Positions 9,768 to 21,265 are shown, counted from the first letter of the stretch. The stretch is 36,000 bases of DNA from Cristatella mucedo (GCA_009760855.2 WPIO01000006.1:5770001-5806000); one strand, 5' to 3'. Translations and numbers: made by a program. Notes: a model not told the origin generated them from the letters alone.

Positions 9768-9885
9768 AGTAATGACGTATTTATATAGCGCCCCCCCCCG
9801 GAGAGCATTATCTGTTTCTAGGCACTTTACATGTGCTGTAAAGAAAGGATGGCCGGTGATAACATGCTCAGTGTCAGCACGAAAC
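9768..9885 (-). mobile_element. LINE-B 3' end, 5'-truncated copy
   Basis: The minus-strand tail reads AAAGTGCCTAGAAACAGATA, then a (C/G)n-interrupted GGGCGCTATATAAATACGTC and ATTACTATTACTG. Before it is the UTR block around CACTGAGCATGTTATCACCG. It lies head to head with the plus-strand copy that follows. Confidence 0.6.
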
Positions 9886-10245
9886 GCAAACTAATAGTAT
9901 TGATCTCTTCAGAATCGAGTCATTTTGCTGCACCTCTAACCGACCTCGCCCCTTTGAAGATCGCGCCTTTAGTTCGTGTTCCCAAAGCCCATAACTCACT
10001 CCAGTCTGACGTCACGACATAGTGTTACTCGGAAGCATTTAAAGAGAAGCTTAATAACCCTCCTGTTTCTCACAGCGCTTGCTCCGTCTAGGTGAATTAT
10101 TTTTTGAGGCCATGCTTGCTGAGATACTGTGCATTTGATCTCTAGCAGGTGAGATTCTTTCCCTCTAGCATAAGTGAAGTGTCTAGAATGACGTTTAGCT
10201 CTCTTAGGGTGCTGAACTGATATCTTATTATTATTGCCATTGCTA
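9886..10245 (+). mobile_element. LINE-B copy, 3' end of ORF plus UTR
   Basis: Broken frames give the end-of-ORF block (a FEDRAFSS-like segment, VPKAHNSLQSDVTT, a FKEKL-like segment) matching AFSSYAPKAWNSLP---TTFKKKL of the copy at 25.4-25.8 kb. The UTR and the tail GTGTCTAGAATGACGTTTAG, then CTCTTAGGGTGCTGAAC and TTATTATTATTG, follow. Dead. Confidence 0.6.
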
Positions 10246-11589
10246 TCATTAAGAAGAAAAAATCTGATTCGCTTCATCGAGTTGAATTGGACAGAAGAGG
10301 TAAGCATTTTTCACGTGGACATGAGCAATTTAACGGAACTAAAAATGACCTCGTACCTTCGACCGCCGAGTAACCGCCTTTTTATCTAACTGAGAAGACG
10401 AGTGGGGAAGCATTCCGAAATTGAATCAACGCGTCACCAACCGAAGCGATCACATAACATTTCACCGCAGCAAATTAGGCTTGAGGCTCTCGTCCGAAAC
10501 TCGGCGGCAGACTTCTATGGGGCTAATCAAATTAAGCGCTCAGAAATTCGGAACAAATTGTTCATTTCTATGCACCGACAAATTTATTGGCATGCACTAA
10601 GGGTCTTGTTCTTGCACCTAAACCAACGAGATCAGATTCGTGCAATTTACTTCATGCCGCGTTGACCTCCACTGCCATCCCCGAACCGCTCGCGAAATGC
10701 TTTCAAGTTCTTGCCATGGATTCCGCTTCATCAGCCAGAGAGCAGAATCTGAAGCAGATAGACATCACCGTGGGATAGACAGACAGAGAGCGAGGGAAAA
10801 GCAAGCAAGAGAAAGCAAGAGGGAGGGGAAAAAAGGAGGAGAAAGAGAGAAGGGAGAAAGAAAAAGAGAGGGACCGCGAGAGACAGATACACACACGGTG
10901 TTGTCGAGTGCTTCGGTCAACCCAGGTGCGAGTACTACAGGTCGCCAATCGTCAAGTACCGATAGGCTAATTGGGGTCTCAAATTTAATGTTCTGTATAA
11001 AACTCCCAAGCAAATATCCGCGACTGAGTATAATACCCAAGTAGTAATCACATTGAAATGCATACCTTTTTTAGCTAGCTGGTAGAAGAAAAAGCTCAAC
11101 TCATCCTAGCGGCAATGCATCGGTCGAGTGTAGTTGAAACTGCTTGGAGATTCAGCGAAGTGAAACAGCACAACTGCTTGGGTGATTGGTGGTGTCGTAG
11201 TCTGTCACTATCTGCCGCAGTCTGAATCGTGCCTAAAAGGCAGAGTAAAGTCCGTGCCGAGCCATGTAGAGGGTTCATCTGGCAGGCCGCCGTAACCTCC
11301 GGATTTCCTCGGTAGGGAAGAGGGCCTGCTGCTCTTTATCGTATGCTGCCACCCATCCGTACGATGCCCCACGAGCAGGTAATTTAGGTCGATGTCCGTG
11401 GCCATCGTTTTATAAGTAGGCAGCTCCCCGGCCCTACTTATCGTTAACTAAATAGTGCCCATTCGCGCCTCCATGAAGCCCCCTCCCAGTAAAGCAATTG
11501 TGGAATCGCAACCTGCGACCTACTTTAAAAATTTTGTTTTCCGAGGTTTTCGCGTGCGATGTCGCTACCTTAATAAAATCTAGTAAAAA
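10246..11589. other. Stretch without recognised gene; contains a purine tract
   Basis: No gene recognised. From about 10780 to 10890 the plus strand is almost wholly A and G (GAGAAAGAGAGAAGGGAGAA and similar), a polypurine tract that could form triplex DNA. A G/C-richer segment at about 11180-11480 shows no recognisable domain. Confidence 0.4.
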
Positions 11590-13292
11590 GAGCTCGCCTC
11601 CTGAACACCCTCTACCATGTTCTCTGTGGTCTTCATGTCAGACCAACTTATCCCTACCATAACCGAGATTGTTAATGCTTCTTTGGAAAAAGGGGTCGTC
11701 CCCAAGACCTTCAAATCGGCAATCGTTAGATCGATACTTAAAAAGCCTGGATTAGATACAGAGGTCCTTGCAAACCATCGCCCAATTTCCCCTCTTCCTT
11801 TCTGTTCAAAGATTCTTCAAAAAAATTGTCGCCAAGCAGCTGGTCGCATATGTTGAAAAGAATTAAATGGGGGAAACATTTTTTTCAGGGTTCAAGAGGC
11901 GGTACTCTAATGAACTGCTCTCCTGCGAGTTAGCAATTGCATTCTATGTGGGAACAATGACGGGAATGTCAGTGCCCTAGCTCTGCTAGATCTGTCAGCT
12001 GCCTTCGACACCATTGGTCGCGTTCTACTTGAACAATTGAGAACAGCAATCGGTCTGGCAGACGAGGCATTGCCGTGGTTTAAATCGTACTCGTCTGATC
12101 GTGTTCAATCCGTGTCGTGTGGGGGTCACGTCTCACCCACGAGACCGGTCACCTGTGGAGTTCCTCAAGGGTCCGTCCTCGGTACCTTTCTGTTCTCCAT
12201 TCATACTCAACCTCTGGGAAAAGTGATTAAGGCCTATGGAAGGATATCACTTTTATGCTGATAATACTCAGCTGTATTTGTCATTTAAACCGTCGGAATC
12301 TGCTGCAGCAACTGATATACTGAATGATTGCCTTGCCGACATTTGATCCTGGATGTCGGACAACTTCTGGAAACTAAATGATAATAAAACCGAACTGCTG
12401 CTAATAGGACACCCAAAGCCTGTGGCTGGATTAAAAGGCTGCTCTTCTAATAGGTGATGCAATTGTGCGACCATCACCACGTGCTCGAAATTTAGGTGTC
12501 GTTCTCGACAGCAGCAGAAGGCTTAAAAGCTTCCTTTAGAAGACTGCTTCTACAGCTAGCCATCACGTTCAATCTCTATCTAAGATTAGGAGCTGTCTTC
12601 CATAGTGGCTAGCAAAAAATGTAGGTAGCTTCTTAATTCTGTCTCGGCTTGATTATTGTAATTCCCTTTTGGCTGGGCTGCCAAAGAAAGCAACTAGGCC
12701 ACTGCAGCTGGCTATGAATATGGCGACAAGGCTAGTTTTCAAGTCCCAGCGGTTTGAGCACGTGTCTCCTTTGCTAGAAAAGCTAGGATGGCTGCCGGTT
12801 TATCAGCGGATACAGAGCAAAGTTCTTACGCTGATCCACAAGGCCCGCCACGGCTTGGCTCCTTCGTACCTAGCTGAACTGCTGCATCAGTTTCAGCCTG
12901 TTCGCGCCCTCAGGTCCTGTGTGGACAATAAGTTAGCTGTTCCATTCCTCTGCTTAAAGGCAGTTGGCGACAGAAGCTTTAGCTCTACAGGTCGCAGACT
13001 GTGGAACTCGCTTCCACAATTCTTACGCAACGACAACTACTCTCCTGCTGCCGACTATGGCTCGTCCTTTTCAGCGGTCCTGAGCTGCTACTTCCATGCT
13101 ACTCACTACTCCAACTGCTCTCCTGACACTGCTATGCTTCCCACTTTTTCTTGGTTGCGTGAGATGAAGTATGTTGGCTACCGAATGCGTACCGAAAGCC
13201 ACTTAGGCTGTGAGTGCGCTATACAGAACTCTCCTGCGTAAAATCCACATAGTCCTAATGGCTTTGTGGGGTTACAGACGGAGACGCGTTAC
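11590..13292 (+). mobile_element. LINE-A copy 1, reverse transcriptase to 3' end (degraded, 5'-truncated)
   Basis: The frames in order give the CR1/L2-type reverse transcriptase: a LIPTITEIVNASLEKGVVPK entry block, FKSAIVRSILKKPGLD, an HRPISPLPF-like block, the first catalytic motif LALLDLSAAFDTI (about 11978-12016), GVPQGSVLG (about 12157-12183), then YADNTQLY near 12250. The family's second catalytic Asp is Asn here (YADN, not YADD). The C-terminal region is open from 12669 to 13241 (LVFKSQRFEHVSPLLEKLGW, ARHGLAPSYLAELLHQFQP, LWNSLPQFLRNDNYS). Several frame breaks and stops lie before 12660. The 3' end is marked by GGTTACAGACGGAGA, as in the other LINE-A copies. Compared with the copy at 34.4-36.0 kb this is an older, inactive insertion. 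Confidence 0.88.
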
Positions 13293-13625
13293 ATAATTTC
13301 TTACGCAACAATAGCTACTCTCCTGCTGCCGAATATGACGCATCCTTTCCAGCCATCCTGAGCTGTTACTTCAATACTACTCACTACCTCAACTGCTCTC
13401 CTGACTCAGCCATGCTTCTCAGTTTCTCTTTACTGCGTGAGATGTAAAGCGCCTAGAAAGAGATTAAGTTCTCTGAGGGCGCTTTATCAAGTGCATTATT
13501 ATTGTTATAATTATTATGAGATGAAGTTTGGTGGCCACCGCAGATACACCGAGAGCAGCTTAGGTGTGCGCTATAGAAAGCTCTCCTACGTAACACCCAC
13601 ATTGTCTTTGTGGAGTACCAGAGGA
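13293..13625 (+). mobile_element. LINE-A copy 2, 3' fragment, split by a 72-base insertion
   Basis: The fragment begins TTCTTACGCAACAATAGCTA, matching copy 1 at about 13020, and runs to the 3' end at about 13625. It follows copy 1 head to tail, so it may be a tandem insertion or a local duplication. A tail-only insertion (13445-13516) interrupts it exactly within GTGAGATG. Confidence 0.8.
13445..13516 (+). mobile_element. Tail-only insertion with 7-base target-site duplication
   Basis: Seventy-two bases (TAAAGCGCCTAGAAAGAGAT, then TAAGTTCTCTGAGGGCGCTT and an (ATT)-rich end) consist of nothing but the shared LINE-B/SINE 3' tail. TGAGATG occurs on both sides (13438-13444 and 13517-13523), and removing the insert plus one duplicate restores LINE-A. 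Confidence 0.88.
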
Positions 13626-13649
13626 AAAACATCGCGATATATTCCATAA

Positions 13650-15780
13650 TAGTACGTTACATTACAGCTGTTAAGTCGGAGCAAACGACGAGGTTTATCC
13701 TCCGACAGCAAGGACTAACCCGGTTCGAATAACTTGAAGCTTGGAGCTACCGCAGGGACAGACGACAAGGTACGGATAATAGGATGAATACAAGTGCAAG
13801 GCTGGTTGGCAAGCGAAAGAATGCATTCAACAAAGGATTTCAAGCGATTTAATTAGATGGATGAATCGAAAAAATTGCCACCGAGAGTTAAAACTAAAAG
13901 AATGGCAACGGCATGGCAGTTTGAACAATTTCAGACGGGAAAGAAAAAAGTTGTCAGGGTCCCCGTGCAAGAGTGCGAGGATGCAGCTTTAGTGGTAGTC
14001 ACGCGAGAGACTACGCTTCGCGGGAACGAGAGACCAAACCTGCAGCGACGAACAGCTGAGTATAACGTATACTGAGAGCACTTGCGCTGGGGTGGCTACT
14101 CGGCTTGCCACTCGTACCGTGTTTCTGCACTGTAACGAATCACCTTCGGGATATACCTTGCGATCGCAGGCGAACGCGGGAGCCTTTTAGTTTGGAATTT
14201 TGGGCGTTCGTGCGCAGTTTTGCCCGGTAGGACCGACGCGCTGGGCGTAAAGCACTCGGACCGGCGCTAATCCTGCTACTACTCGACCCTATCAATAAGC
14301 GGTCGCTTTCGGCGACCAGTTATGTAAGTATTTTAACCGCTATTTAGCACTGCATTTTGAAGTCTCGCGGCAGAGTTCCGGGGGACCGACGCTTTCGCGG
14401 TTACTTGTTATTCCGGGCAGCGCGGATCCTGCTAATGGCCGCTTGCCTAGAGAAGGAAAATGAGTCTTACGATGTTGTTAGCATATCTGTGCCGCAAAAC
14501 GTTTATAAGTATATGTATATATATGTTTTTTTAAATGCTTTGAGGTAGGTTTTAGGTTCGGGGTTTAGGGTTTGGGATTTATGACATGAGATTTAGCATT
14601 GAGAGTTTCCGAAACGGCAGCGTGCCGAGTCAGCCCGATTAGCACCTCCGATGCATTCATTATTCTCGGTTTCTTAAGTATAGCAACTAGGAACCGGCTA
14701 TGTGATCGCCCATTTCTAGGGCAGCATACAAGCCGAAATCGTGCAATAGGCATGAGCAGGTGCCTTAGCAGTTCGGCTGAGCTGCCTCCAAGCTACGGGC
14801 CGCACGCGAGTTTACGTACTTTCGTTCGCCCCGGCCTCGTTCTGGAGGCCTGTAACTCTAAATCGCTGTCGAATAGACTGCTCTACGCAATTTATATCGA
14901 CGCGTTATAGGTCAAGGTGCGGGCGCTCTTCTGCGCTGCCGCGATAAGCTTCGGTGGGCACACGTGCGGACGTAAGCGTTGCACATACAAGTCGGTAGCG
15001 ACGGCGTTCGAGCGTCGCCGGTTCTTGTCGCGCATCGGATGGGACGTCGGGGCCGTTACGAGCGCTGTGTTTTCGGCCCCGACGTCTGCTCGGACGCGGA
15101 AGCTGCAAAACCCGCTTGTAGCATGTCGACGTCGAACTAACAACGGGCGCTAGCGTCTGAACTGGAGAAACATTTGTCACAGATACACACGCAGAGATAG
15201 ATGGCTGGAGAGCGTGGGCAAGCTACTGCCATCGGCTCTACGGCGCCTCTTTGGCAGTTCACCTTGCACATCTAATTCCGATATATGAATTATGCGGTTT
15301 TTGCATATGCTAGCGTACGTTTTGGAGCCGTCGCCGGCGAATGTCTTCCTGCTGGCATAAGTAATACCAACAGAACATCTCGGGATCGCGCTCTAAACAA
15401 ACTCTCTTTATACACTCTGGAATCACTGAACTTCTATGCGCAGACGAAAACCTTATTCGAGCAGGAGATATTCGCACTCCCGGACCTCGAGCGATCGTCC
15501 GCTACGGCGTGATGGGGAACCGAAGGGGAAGCTAGTTTCACACTCAACTGATTAGTCGAAAGGACCGTTCCGGCGTGGGGTCGCGACTGCAAATGATCTG
15601 CACACATGGACGCGCAAATTACTAATGCCAACAGCATCTAGTCGTTGAATGGCGGCAGTACTCGGCCACGACACGTGCAGCGTTAAGCACAAGGCTAGGG
15701 GCTTCACTTCACTTGGCGACGTCCCCGCCTACGTAGGGAGCCCCGCCAATCGCCATGCAGTCACGATAAATAAAAAATGA
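13650..15780. other. CpG-rich stretch with several open frames, no gene recognised
   Basis: Composition differs from its surroundings: CpG dinucleotides are frequent from about 13850 to 15700. Frames of 60-103 codons occur on both strands (for example 13857-14075 plus, with KLPPRVKTKRMATAWQFEQF; 14599-14910 plus; 14905-15180 minus), but none shows a family I know. An ATG at 14433 (MAACLEKENESYDVV...) could lead to a GAG|GTAGGT donor at 14544, too little to call an exon. This may be an unmethylated regulatory region or an old element. Confidence 0.3.
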
Positions 15781-15787
15781 AAAAAGA

Positions 15788-15820
15788 ATATATATATATA
15801 TATATATTAATATATATGGA
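15788..15820. repeat. (AT)n microsatellite
   Basis: A run of AT/TA dinucleotides interrupted once by TTAA. Confidence 0.85.
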
Positions 15821-17084
15821 TATGCATACAGCTCTTCATAATTATGGACCCCCCCTCATGCGCAGGTTTGCAGTCTTGGGCCCAGGGCATATGTTCCGCC
15901 TTTCGCGGCTCGCGCTTCCGGTTGAGACTGGTACGCGCGGTTTTTGAAAGCGTCTCCTACGTTGCCCTTCGCATTTCAGCTATGAAGTCAGCTAGACGAC
16001 CTGCTGGTTCAAAGGTAAATTATGGTCGTTTGTAGCCTAAGAAAGGGCGCTTGCTTGTCTGAGAAACGAGGAAGTTTCCCGTTTTACTGCCCCAGTAACC
16101 GGCCTACCGTCACTCTTTCTGCTATAATAATACCGCAAGTAATCCGTAGTTTGCTAAAGTTATGAGCTCAACTCCCAGTGACCCATTTGGGTCCGATGCA
16201 CATTTTGCCTTTAATCTAGGACCGCAATAGTAATGATTAGGCGCAGCTCCCGTTCATGACTCATCCCTAATGAAATGCAGACTTAGCTGCAGTACCAAAA
16301 CATCTCGCTAGAGGGCTGTCTAGAAACATCGTCGGCCCCGTCATCCTGTTCAGATAATGCGTTTTAATCTACCCGGGGGAGTCATGCACTGAATAGTAGG
16401 CTAAGGATATGCATTCAACTGAGGATAGTCTGGAGCACTTCTTGCGTGCAGGGCTCAATTCCTCAGATGCAGGCTTTTTAGTGGTCACTTGCGTAAATCT
16501 GCTCGTGATGATCCGTTTTCCGGGTGCTATATGGCTTCGACTTATCTTGTGAGTTTTGCCCCAGTTCCTTCTAGCTGGTTCAGTAAAGCAGAACCTGAGA
16601 GCTGAACTCTCTATCTTCGTGCCAGTCCATACATTTTCTGGGCTTTGCCTTAAGCGAAAAGGGGGAGGTGGTTTACTCTTGATTTACGCTTGTTTTGTGG
16701 TTGCCATTCTCGTTTTTCTGCAGGAGCTTGCTCCAGCTGATGCATTCTATGCCATTTCAAATTTCATGAAATGCTTCGACTTGACGAAAGACTTTGTTTG
16801 ATGGCCGCTGTGCTTGTGCGAATCATCCTGAGGTTCTATCTGATTGTATATGGACTGCCATTTTCCAATAAGTTACATTCCACTTTTGTATTTTGTGACC
16901 GTGCATTTTTAAGTTGCCTGCCTGCTGCACGATATCTTGCACCGTGCTTTCCTATGTATAGCTTCCATCTTGTAGGGTTCTATTTAGATGGCACAACGCA
17001 CGAATAATCTGCACAGATGCTTACGTTCACATTACCCTTTTCCAAATGTAAGCACTCAGTCATATGGGCTTTTAATATGAGAGT
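15821..17084. other. Stretch without recognised gene
   Basis: Frames up to 81 codons (16556-16801, hydrophobic in part) without recognisable domain or splice context. No repeat identified. Confidence 0.35.
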
Positions 17085-17165
17085 TTGGGTCGTAGCCCAA
17101 GGGTAAGGTGTCTGCTCTTAACGACCCAGATCGTGGGTTTGTCCTGCAGAAGGCATTCTATTTTA
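17085..17165 (+). mobile_element. tRNA-like SINE head joined to a LINE-A fragment
   Basis: GTCGTAGCCCAAGGGTAAGG resembles a tRNA 5' part with an A box (TAGCCCAAGGG). About 40 bases on, CGTGGGTTTGTCCTGC resembles a weak B box. It runs almost directly into LINE-A sequence at 17168. The B box is poor, so the call is tentative. Confidence 0.4.
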
Positions 17166-17605
17166 GCCCACGGCTTGGCTCCTTCATACCTAGCTGAACT
17201 GCTGCATCAGTTTCAGCCTGTTTGTGCCCTCAGGTCCTGCGTGGACAATAAATTAGCTGTTCCATTCCTCTGCTTAAAGACCGTTGACGACAGAAGCTTT
17301 AGCTCTGCAGGTCCTAGACTGTGGAACTGGCTTCCACAATTCTTACGCAACGACAACTACTCTCCTACTGCCGACTATGGCTCATCCTTTTCAGCGGTCC
17401 TGAGCTGCTACTTCCATGCTACTCACTACCTCAACTGCTCTCCTGACTCTGCTATGCTTCCCACTTTCTCTTTGTTGCATGAGACGAAGTATGTTGGCTA
17501 CCGAATGAACACCGAAAGTCGCTTAGGCTGTGTGCGTGCTATACAAAACTCTCATTCGTAACACCCACGCGGTCTTTATGACTTTGTGGAGTTACAGACG
17601 GAGAT
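17166..17605 (+). mobile_element. LINE-A copy 3, 5'-truncated
   Basis: Open from 17085 to 17561 in the LINE-A frame: HGLAPSYLAELLHQFQPVCA, LAVPFLCLKTVDDRSFSSAG, LWNWLPQFLRNDNYSPTADY. It ends at the family's GAGTTACAGACGGAGATACA. Only the C-terminal part after the reverse transcriptase is present. Confidence 0.85.
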
Positions 17606-17784
17606 ACATTGCGTTACAAACAGGGTGATATCTGCTAATGCACTCTTGCTGTCATATTAATGAGGCAGTTTGATCGGCTAACTTTTACTTTTCCTTTAAT
17701 TTAATCTGTCAATGAGATCATTTCATGACACAAGTCTGACGATTTTTCCAAGTTGCACAGGTCAGGCCTATCTAGCTAGTCTGT

Positions 17785-17952
17785 TCCTCACAGCATGTGC
17801 TTCATCGGTGTGATTTGGCCTGTTGTTTGCTTACGAGTGCTGACATTGTGCATGTTATCACTGATCAATTGATGCATTTCCTTTCCAGCATATGTAAAGT
17901 GCCAAGAAAACAATTTGGTTCTCTTTGGGTCCCATATGTTATTATTATTATC
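17785..17952 (+). mobile_element. LINE-B 3' UTR and tail
   Basis: UTR words (GCTGACATTGTGCATGTTAT, CACTGATC) and the tail TAAAGTGCCAAGAAAACAAT, then TTGGTTCTCTTTGGGTCC and TTATTATTATTATC. Coding part absent. Confidence 0.6.
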
Positions 17953-18487
17953 ATTGTTTGCCATGCAGGGCTGGCTCTCTGTACCTGCATGGTCCGTTGA
18001 CGAAGGCCCATCCAAGAATAGCCGTTCAGCTAGCCGTGTATGTGATTTGCAAGTCATGGTCTGGCTATTAGGCTGCAGTGCCATCAGAATTAGCCATTAG
18101 AAGTGAGGCTATTGGCTCAAGCCGGAGATCTCGAATAAAATGGAGCAACTTCAGTTAGGCATCGGCTCGGTGTGCGTTTAGGGCTGCATTGGCGAACCAG
18201 CTGCATTCTTAATCAAGCTGCTTGTCATCGTGGTGCTGATGGATGGCAAATGTGTGTGTCCGGTGGCCATCGAGCAGCAGATTACAGCAGTCATTTTGCT
18301 ATGTGACTGTTCGTCGTACGTTGGCATTCCTGGTTGTCTGTTTTGCTTGCTTCATGCTCATCTCAAGTTTTCTTATGAGTAACAAAACACGCATGGAAGC
18401 GGTGTGTGTGAGAACAGAACAGCGTGACATGCACCAGCTAGACATACAATACATTACATTACATTACATGCTACAGCTAAAATACTC

Positions 18488-18620
18488 GGGGCTGTGCTAG
18501 GTGAGCTATTAGAGTGCTAGTGTGCTCGATATTTTGATCGAGGTCGTAGGCTTGAGCCCCATGGCATATGTGAAACGCCTGTAGAGATTCAGTTTTCTTG
18601 GGGTGCTATACAAGTAAATT
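18488..18620 (+). mobile_element. SINE family 2, plus strand
   Basis: A-box-like GGTGAGCTATTAGAGTG, then ATCGAGGTCGTAGGCTTGAG (B-box region), CATGGCATATGTGAAACGCC, and the shared tail ending TTTTCTTGGGGTGCTATACA. The same order as the minus-strand copy at 20463-20598. Confidence 0.65.
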
Positions 18621-19246
18621 ATAGTATGTAGATTTCATCCTATGCATTTTACTGCGCGAATTTCTTTTATTCTTGCAGTAACCCATAGCCTCATCAGTTG
18701 GCCCAAGTAATTTTCCTGACGACCGACATGCACGTGGCCTAGGTTCGATTTGTCGGACGTCTAGTCGTCCTAGGGCGAGTCTGCTATTTTTGCGGTGCCA
18801 TCGTACCGAATGGACCTTTAAGCATCTGCTGTTACTGCAAGCCATGTGCAGATGCATGTATTCTGGGACCACTAGTTGCTTTACCTACGACTTGTATGTG
18901 TTGACCTGTTCCCAACTGCAGTTTGTTAGCCGAGCCTGCCATTAAGATAAGCTGACTAACCTACGCTGACTGTGCTCCAAATTTCAGAGCCTCCTTACCT
19001 TCTCACAGTAGGATCTGCAGTCCACCCAGTGCCCTGCTGTGGAAACTTTTAGTCAGTTAAGCTCCTGCTTAACCTTGTCAGTAAAAGCTTACATCGATAT
19101 GGTGGCTCCTTTTTTGCATTTATTGCTTAGTATTGAACCAGATTGAAGCATTGAATATTAGTATTAAATCTAATTAAGTTGATCAGCTATAAAATGCAGC
19201 CCTTAGGTCACGATTTCACACATTGAGCTGAAGTACGCAGATAATA
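18621..19246. other. Stretch without recognised gene
   Basis: No domain, repeat or splice-supported exon recognised. Confidence 0.35.
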
Positions 19247-21265
19247 GTAATACTACATTTGTATCGCACCCTCAGATAACTTAATCTCTTTGTAAGAACT
19301 TCACATATGCTTATAAGGAATCGTGATCAAGTGGTTAGTGATAACGTGTACTATTTCAATAAGCATAACATGGTTAGAGGTAGCATGCGCAGTGTCAACA
19401 TGTATAATTTGGTTAGTGCTAGCATGCACAGAACCACCACGCATAAGCACCAAAAGACGAATCACAGGGACCCACTAAATGCTGTGATAAATAGGTGCGT
19501 TTATAGCTTTTTTTAATATCGCCAAGTCAGGGAATGTCGTGACGTCGGTCGGGAATGAGTTCAAGGCTTTGTGGGGCATTCGAACTAAAGGCAGGATCTC
19601 TAATAGATTTGACGTTCATTCGAGGTATATCTAAGCGATTTGAGCCAGAAGATTGGGTGGTACGATGCTTACCCTGGTTTGGGAGTATTTCTGATAGGTA
19701 GGCTGGAGCCAGAGAATCAAGAGACCTACAACTGAGTGACAGAAACTTGAAGTTGATACCCTGCTTGATTGGGAGCCAGTGCAGGTCGGCAAGAAGTGGT
19801 ATGATGTAGAACTTCGATACTCACGACAGGCAAGCCTAGTTTCAGGGTTTTGCACCAGCTGAGGCGCCTGATTTCACAGGTCTTTGGACCTGCAAGTGAG
19901 TTATACAAGTCGAAGCAGATGTTAAAAATGGGGCGAAATGACCGATTAGGATGTGGTTTCCCTGTTTAACCATGCCCGAATTTTAGCAGCATTATGTAAA
20001 TGAAAGTTGTCAGTCTTGACTGTGAAGCTGATGTGATCATCTATAGAAATGTCATTTTGGAATAGGACATCTAGATTTCGTGCATTTGCAGCAGGAGATA
20101 TGCTTGCAGAACCGATTCTGGATGAGTTGTGCTTTCCAATTTCTGAGTCACGCCTGGTTTGCTCATAACTAGTAAGTTGGTTTTATCGTCATTCAATTTA
20201 AGAAAGTTTGCTGCCATCCATGTGTGGATGTCATCAATACATGCATCAAGGGAGTTGAGAGAATTCGACATGCTGGAGAGCTGGGAGAGATCAAAACAAA
20301 GGTACAACTAAGTGTCATCTGCATAGAAGTGAAAGCTTAGGTTGTGCCTGGCAATCACATCAGCAAGAGGGCAAGTATGAACTTCGAAAAGAGCGGGACC
20401 AACCACAGAGCCCTGAGGTACCCCATACTTGAGAGGTTTCTCGGATATATGTATATAAATATATAACTCATTTTTATAGCACCCTAAGAAAACTTAGTCT
20501 CTCTTCATGTGCTTCACATATGCCACGGGGCTTGAGCCCACGACCTCGGCCATGCCTTGGTCGGGCCAGCACCTGAACCACTGGGCTAATCTGTGTCTAT
20601 TCACATCAATACTCCGGAGTCTCCCACTGAGACAGGACCTGAACCATTGCAGTGCAGTGTCAGCGATGCTCACGCGAGACGTGAAAGCAAAACAAGCAGA
20701 GATTCTACCTACATATGCATTCCTGATTAGGTCGTTATGCATCCGAAGCAATTCGGACCCTGGAGTGATTAGCTCTAAAACCAGACTGGAACTTTGCTGG
20801 TTTGAAGTTTCTATATTAGATTTCAGCTGGTTTGTCACAACTCATTCCAGTGTCTTTCTTAGAATGGTAGAATAATGACTGGGTGGAAGTTGCTCAAGTT
20901 CTCTTGGTCTAGTGCTGCTGTCTTGAGTAGTGGCCTGACTGCAACCTTTTTGAAAGGTGCAAGGACATTACCTGAGGCCAAGGACACATTTATTATGTTA
21001 GTTTTGCATCGCTGCAGCAGACCGTAGGAGTAGGTCAGTGGGAATAGGGTCTGCAGCGGTTGTACTTTTCTTTGACTAGGACATGAATTTCAGGATGGAG
21101 GCCACTCGTAGTCTCCTTGAATGTAGACATTGTGTTGCTGCATGGAATTGAGGAAGAGGAGTCCAGTGACATTGTTATCGAGGGATATGAGTCCAGAGGG
21201 GATGCTGGGGTGCCTTAGGGATTGAGAGTCGGATCTTGTCTATCTTGTTGACAGAGTAGCTAGAG
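19247..21265 (-). mobile_element. LINE-B, longest copy, interrupted by a SINE (degraded)
   Basis: Read from 21265 downwards, broken frames give a KIDKIRLSIPK-like linker, DQENLSNFHPVIILPF (reverse transcriptase block 1), a GSELLRMHNDLIRN block, ADTALQWFRSCLSGRLRSID, then (after the nested SINE) GVPQGSVVGPALFEVH, FHFYADDT-LYL with a stop after the catalytic YADDT (about 20320), and WMAANFLKLNDDKTNLLVMS (about 20200). The C-terminal part, the UTR and a tail at 19247-19305 follow. The block expected to hold the first catalytic motif (DLSAAFDT-like) is missing, an internal deletion. CR1/L2-type by motif order. Not functional. Confidence 0.8.
20463..20598 (-). mobile_element. SINE family 2, nested in LINE-B
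   Basis: The minus-strand head TTAGCCCAGTGG (20589-20578) is a good A box and GGGCTCAAGCCCC (20539-20527) a B-box variant. CGTGGCATATGTGAAGCACA leads into the tail CTAAGTTTTCTTAGGGTGCT and ends ATAAAAATGAGTT. It separates two adjacent reverse transcriptase blocks of the host LINE. No clean duplication was seen at the edges. Confidence 0.75.
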
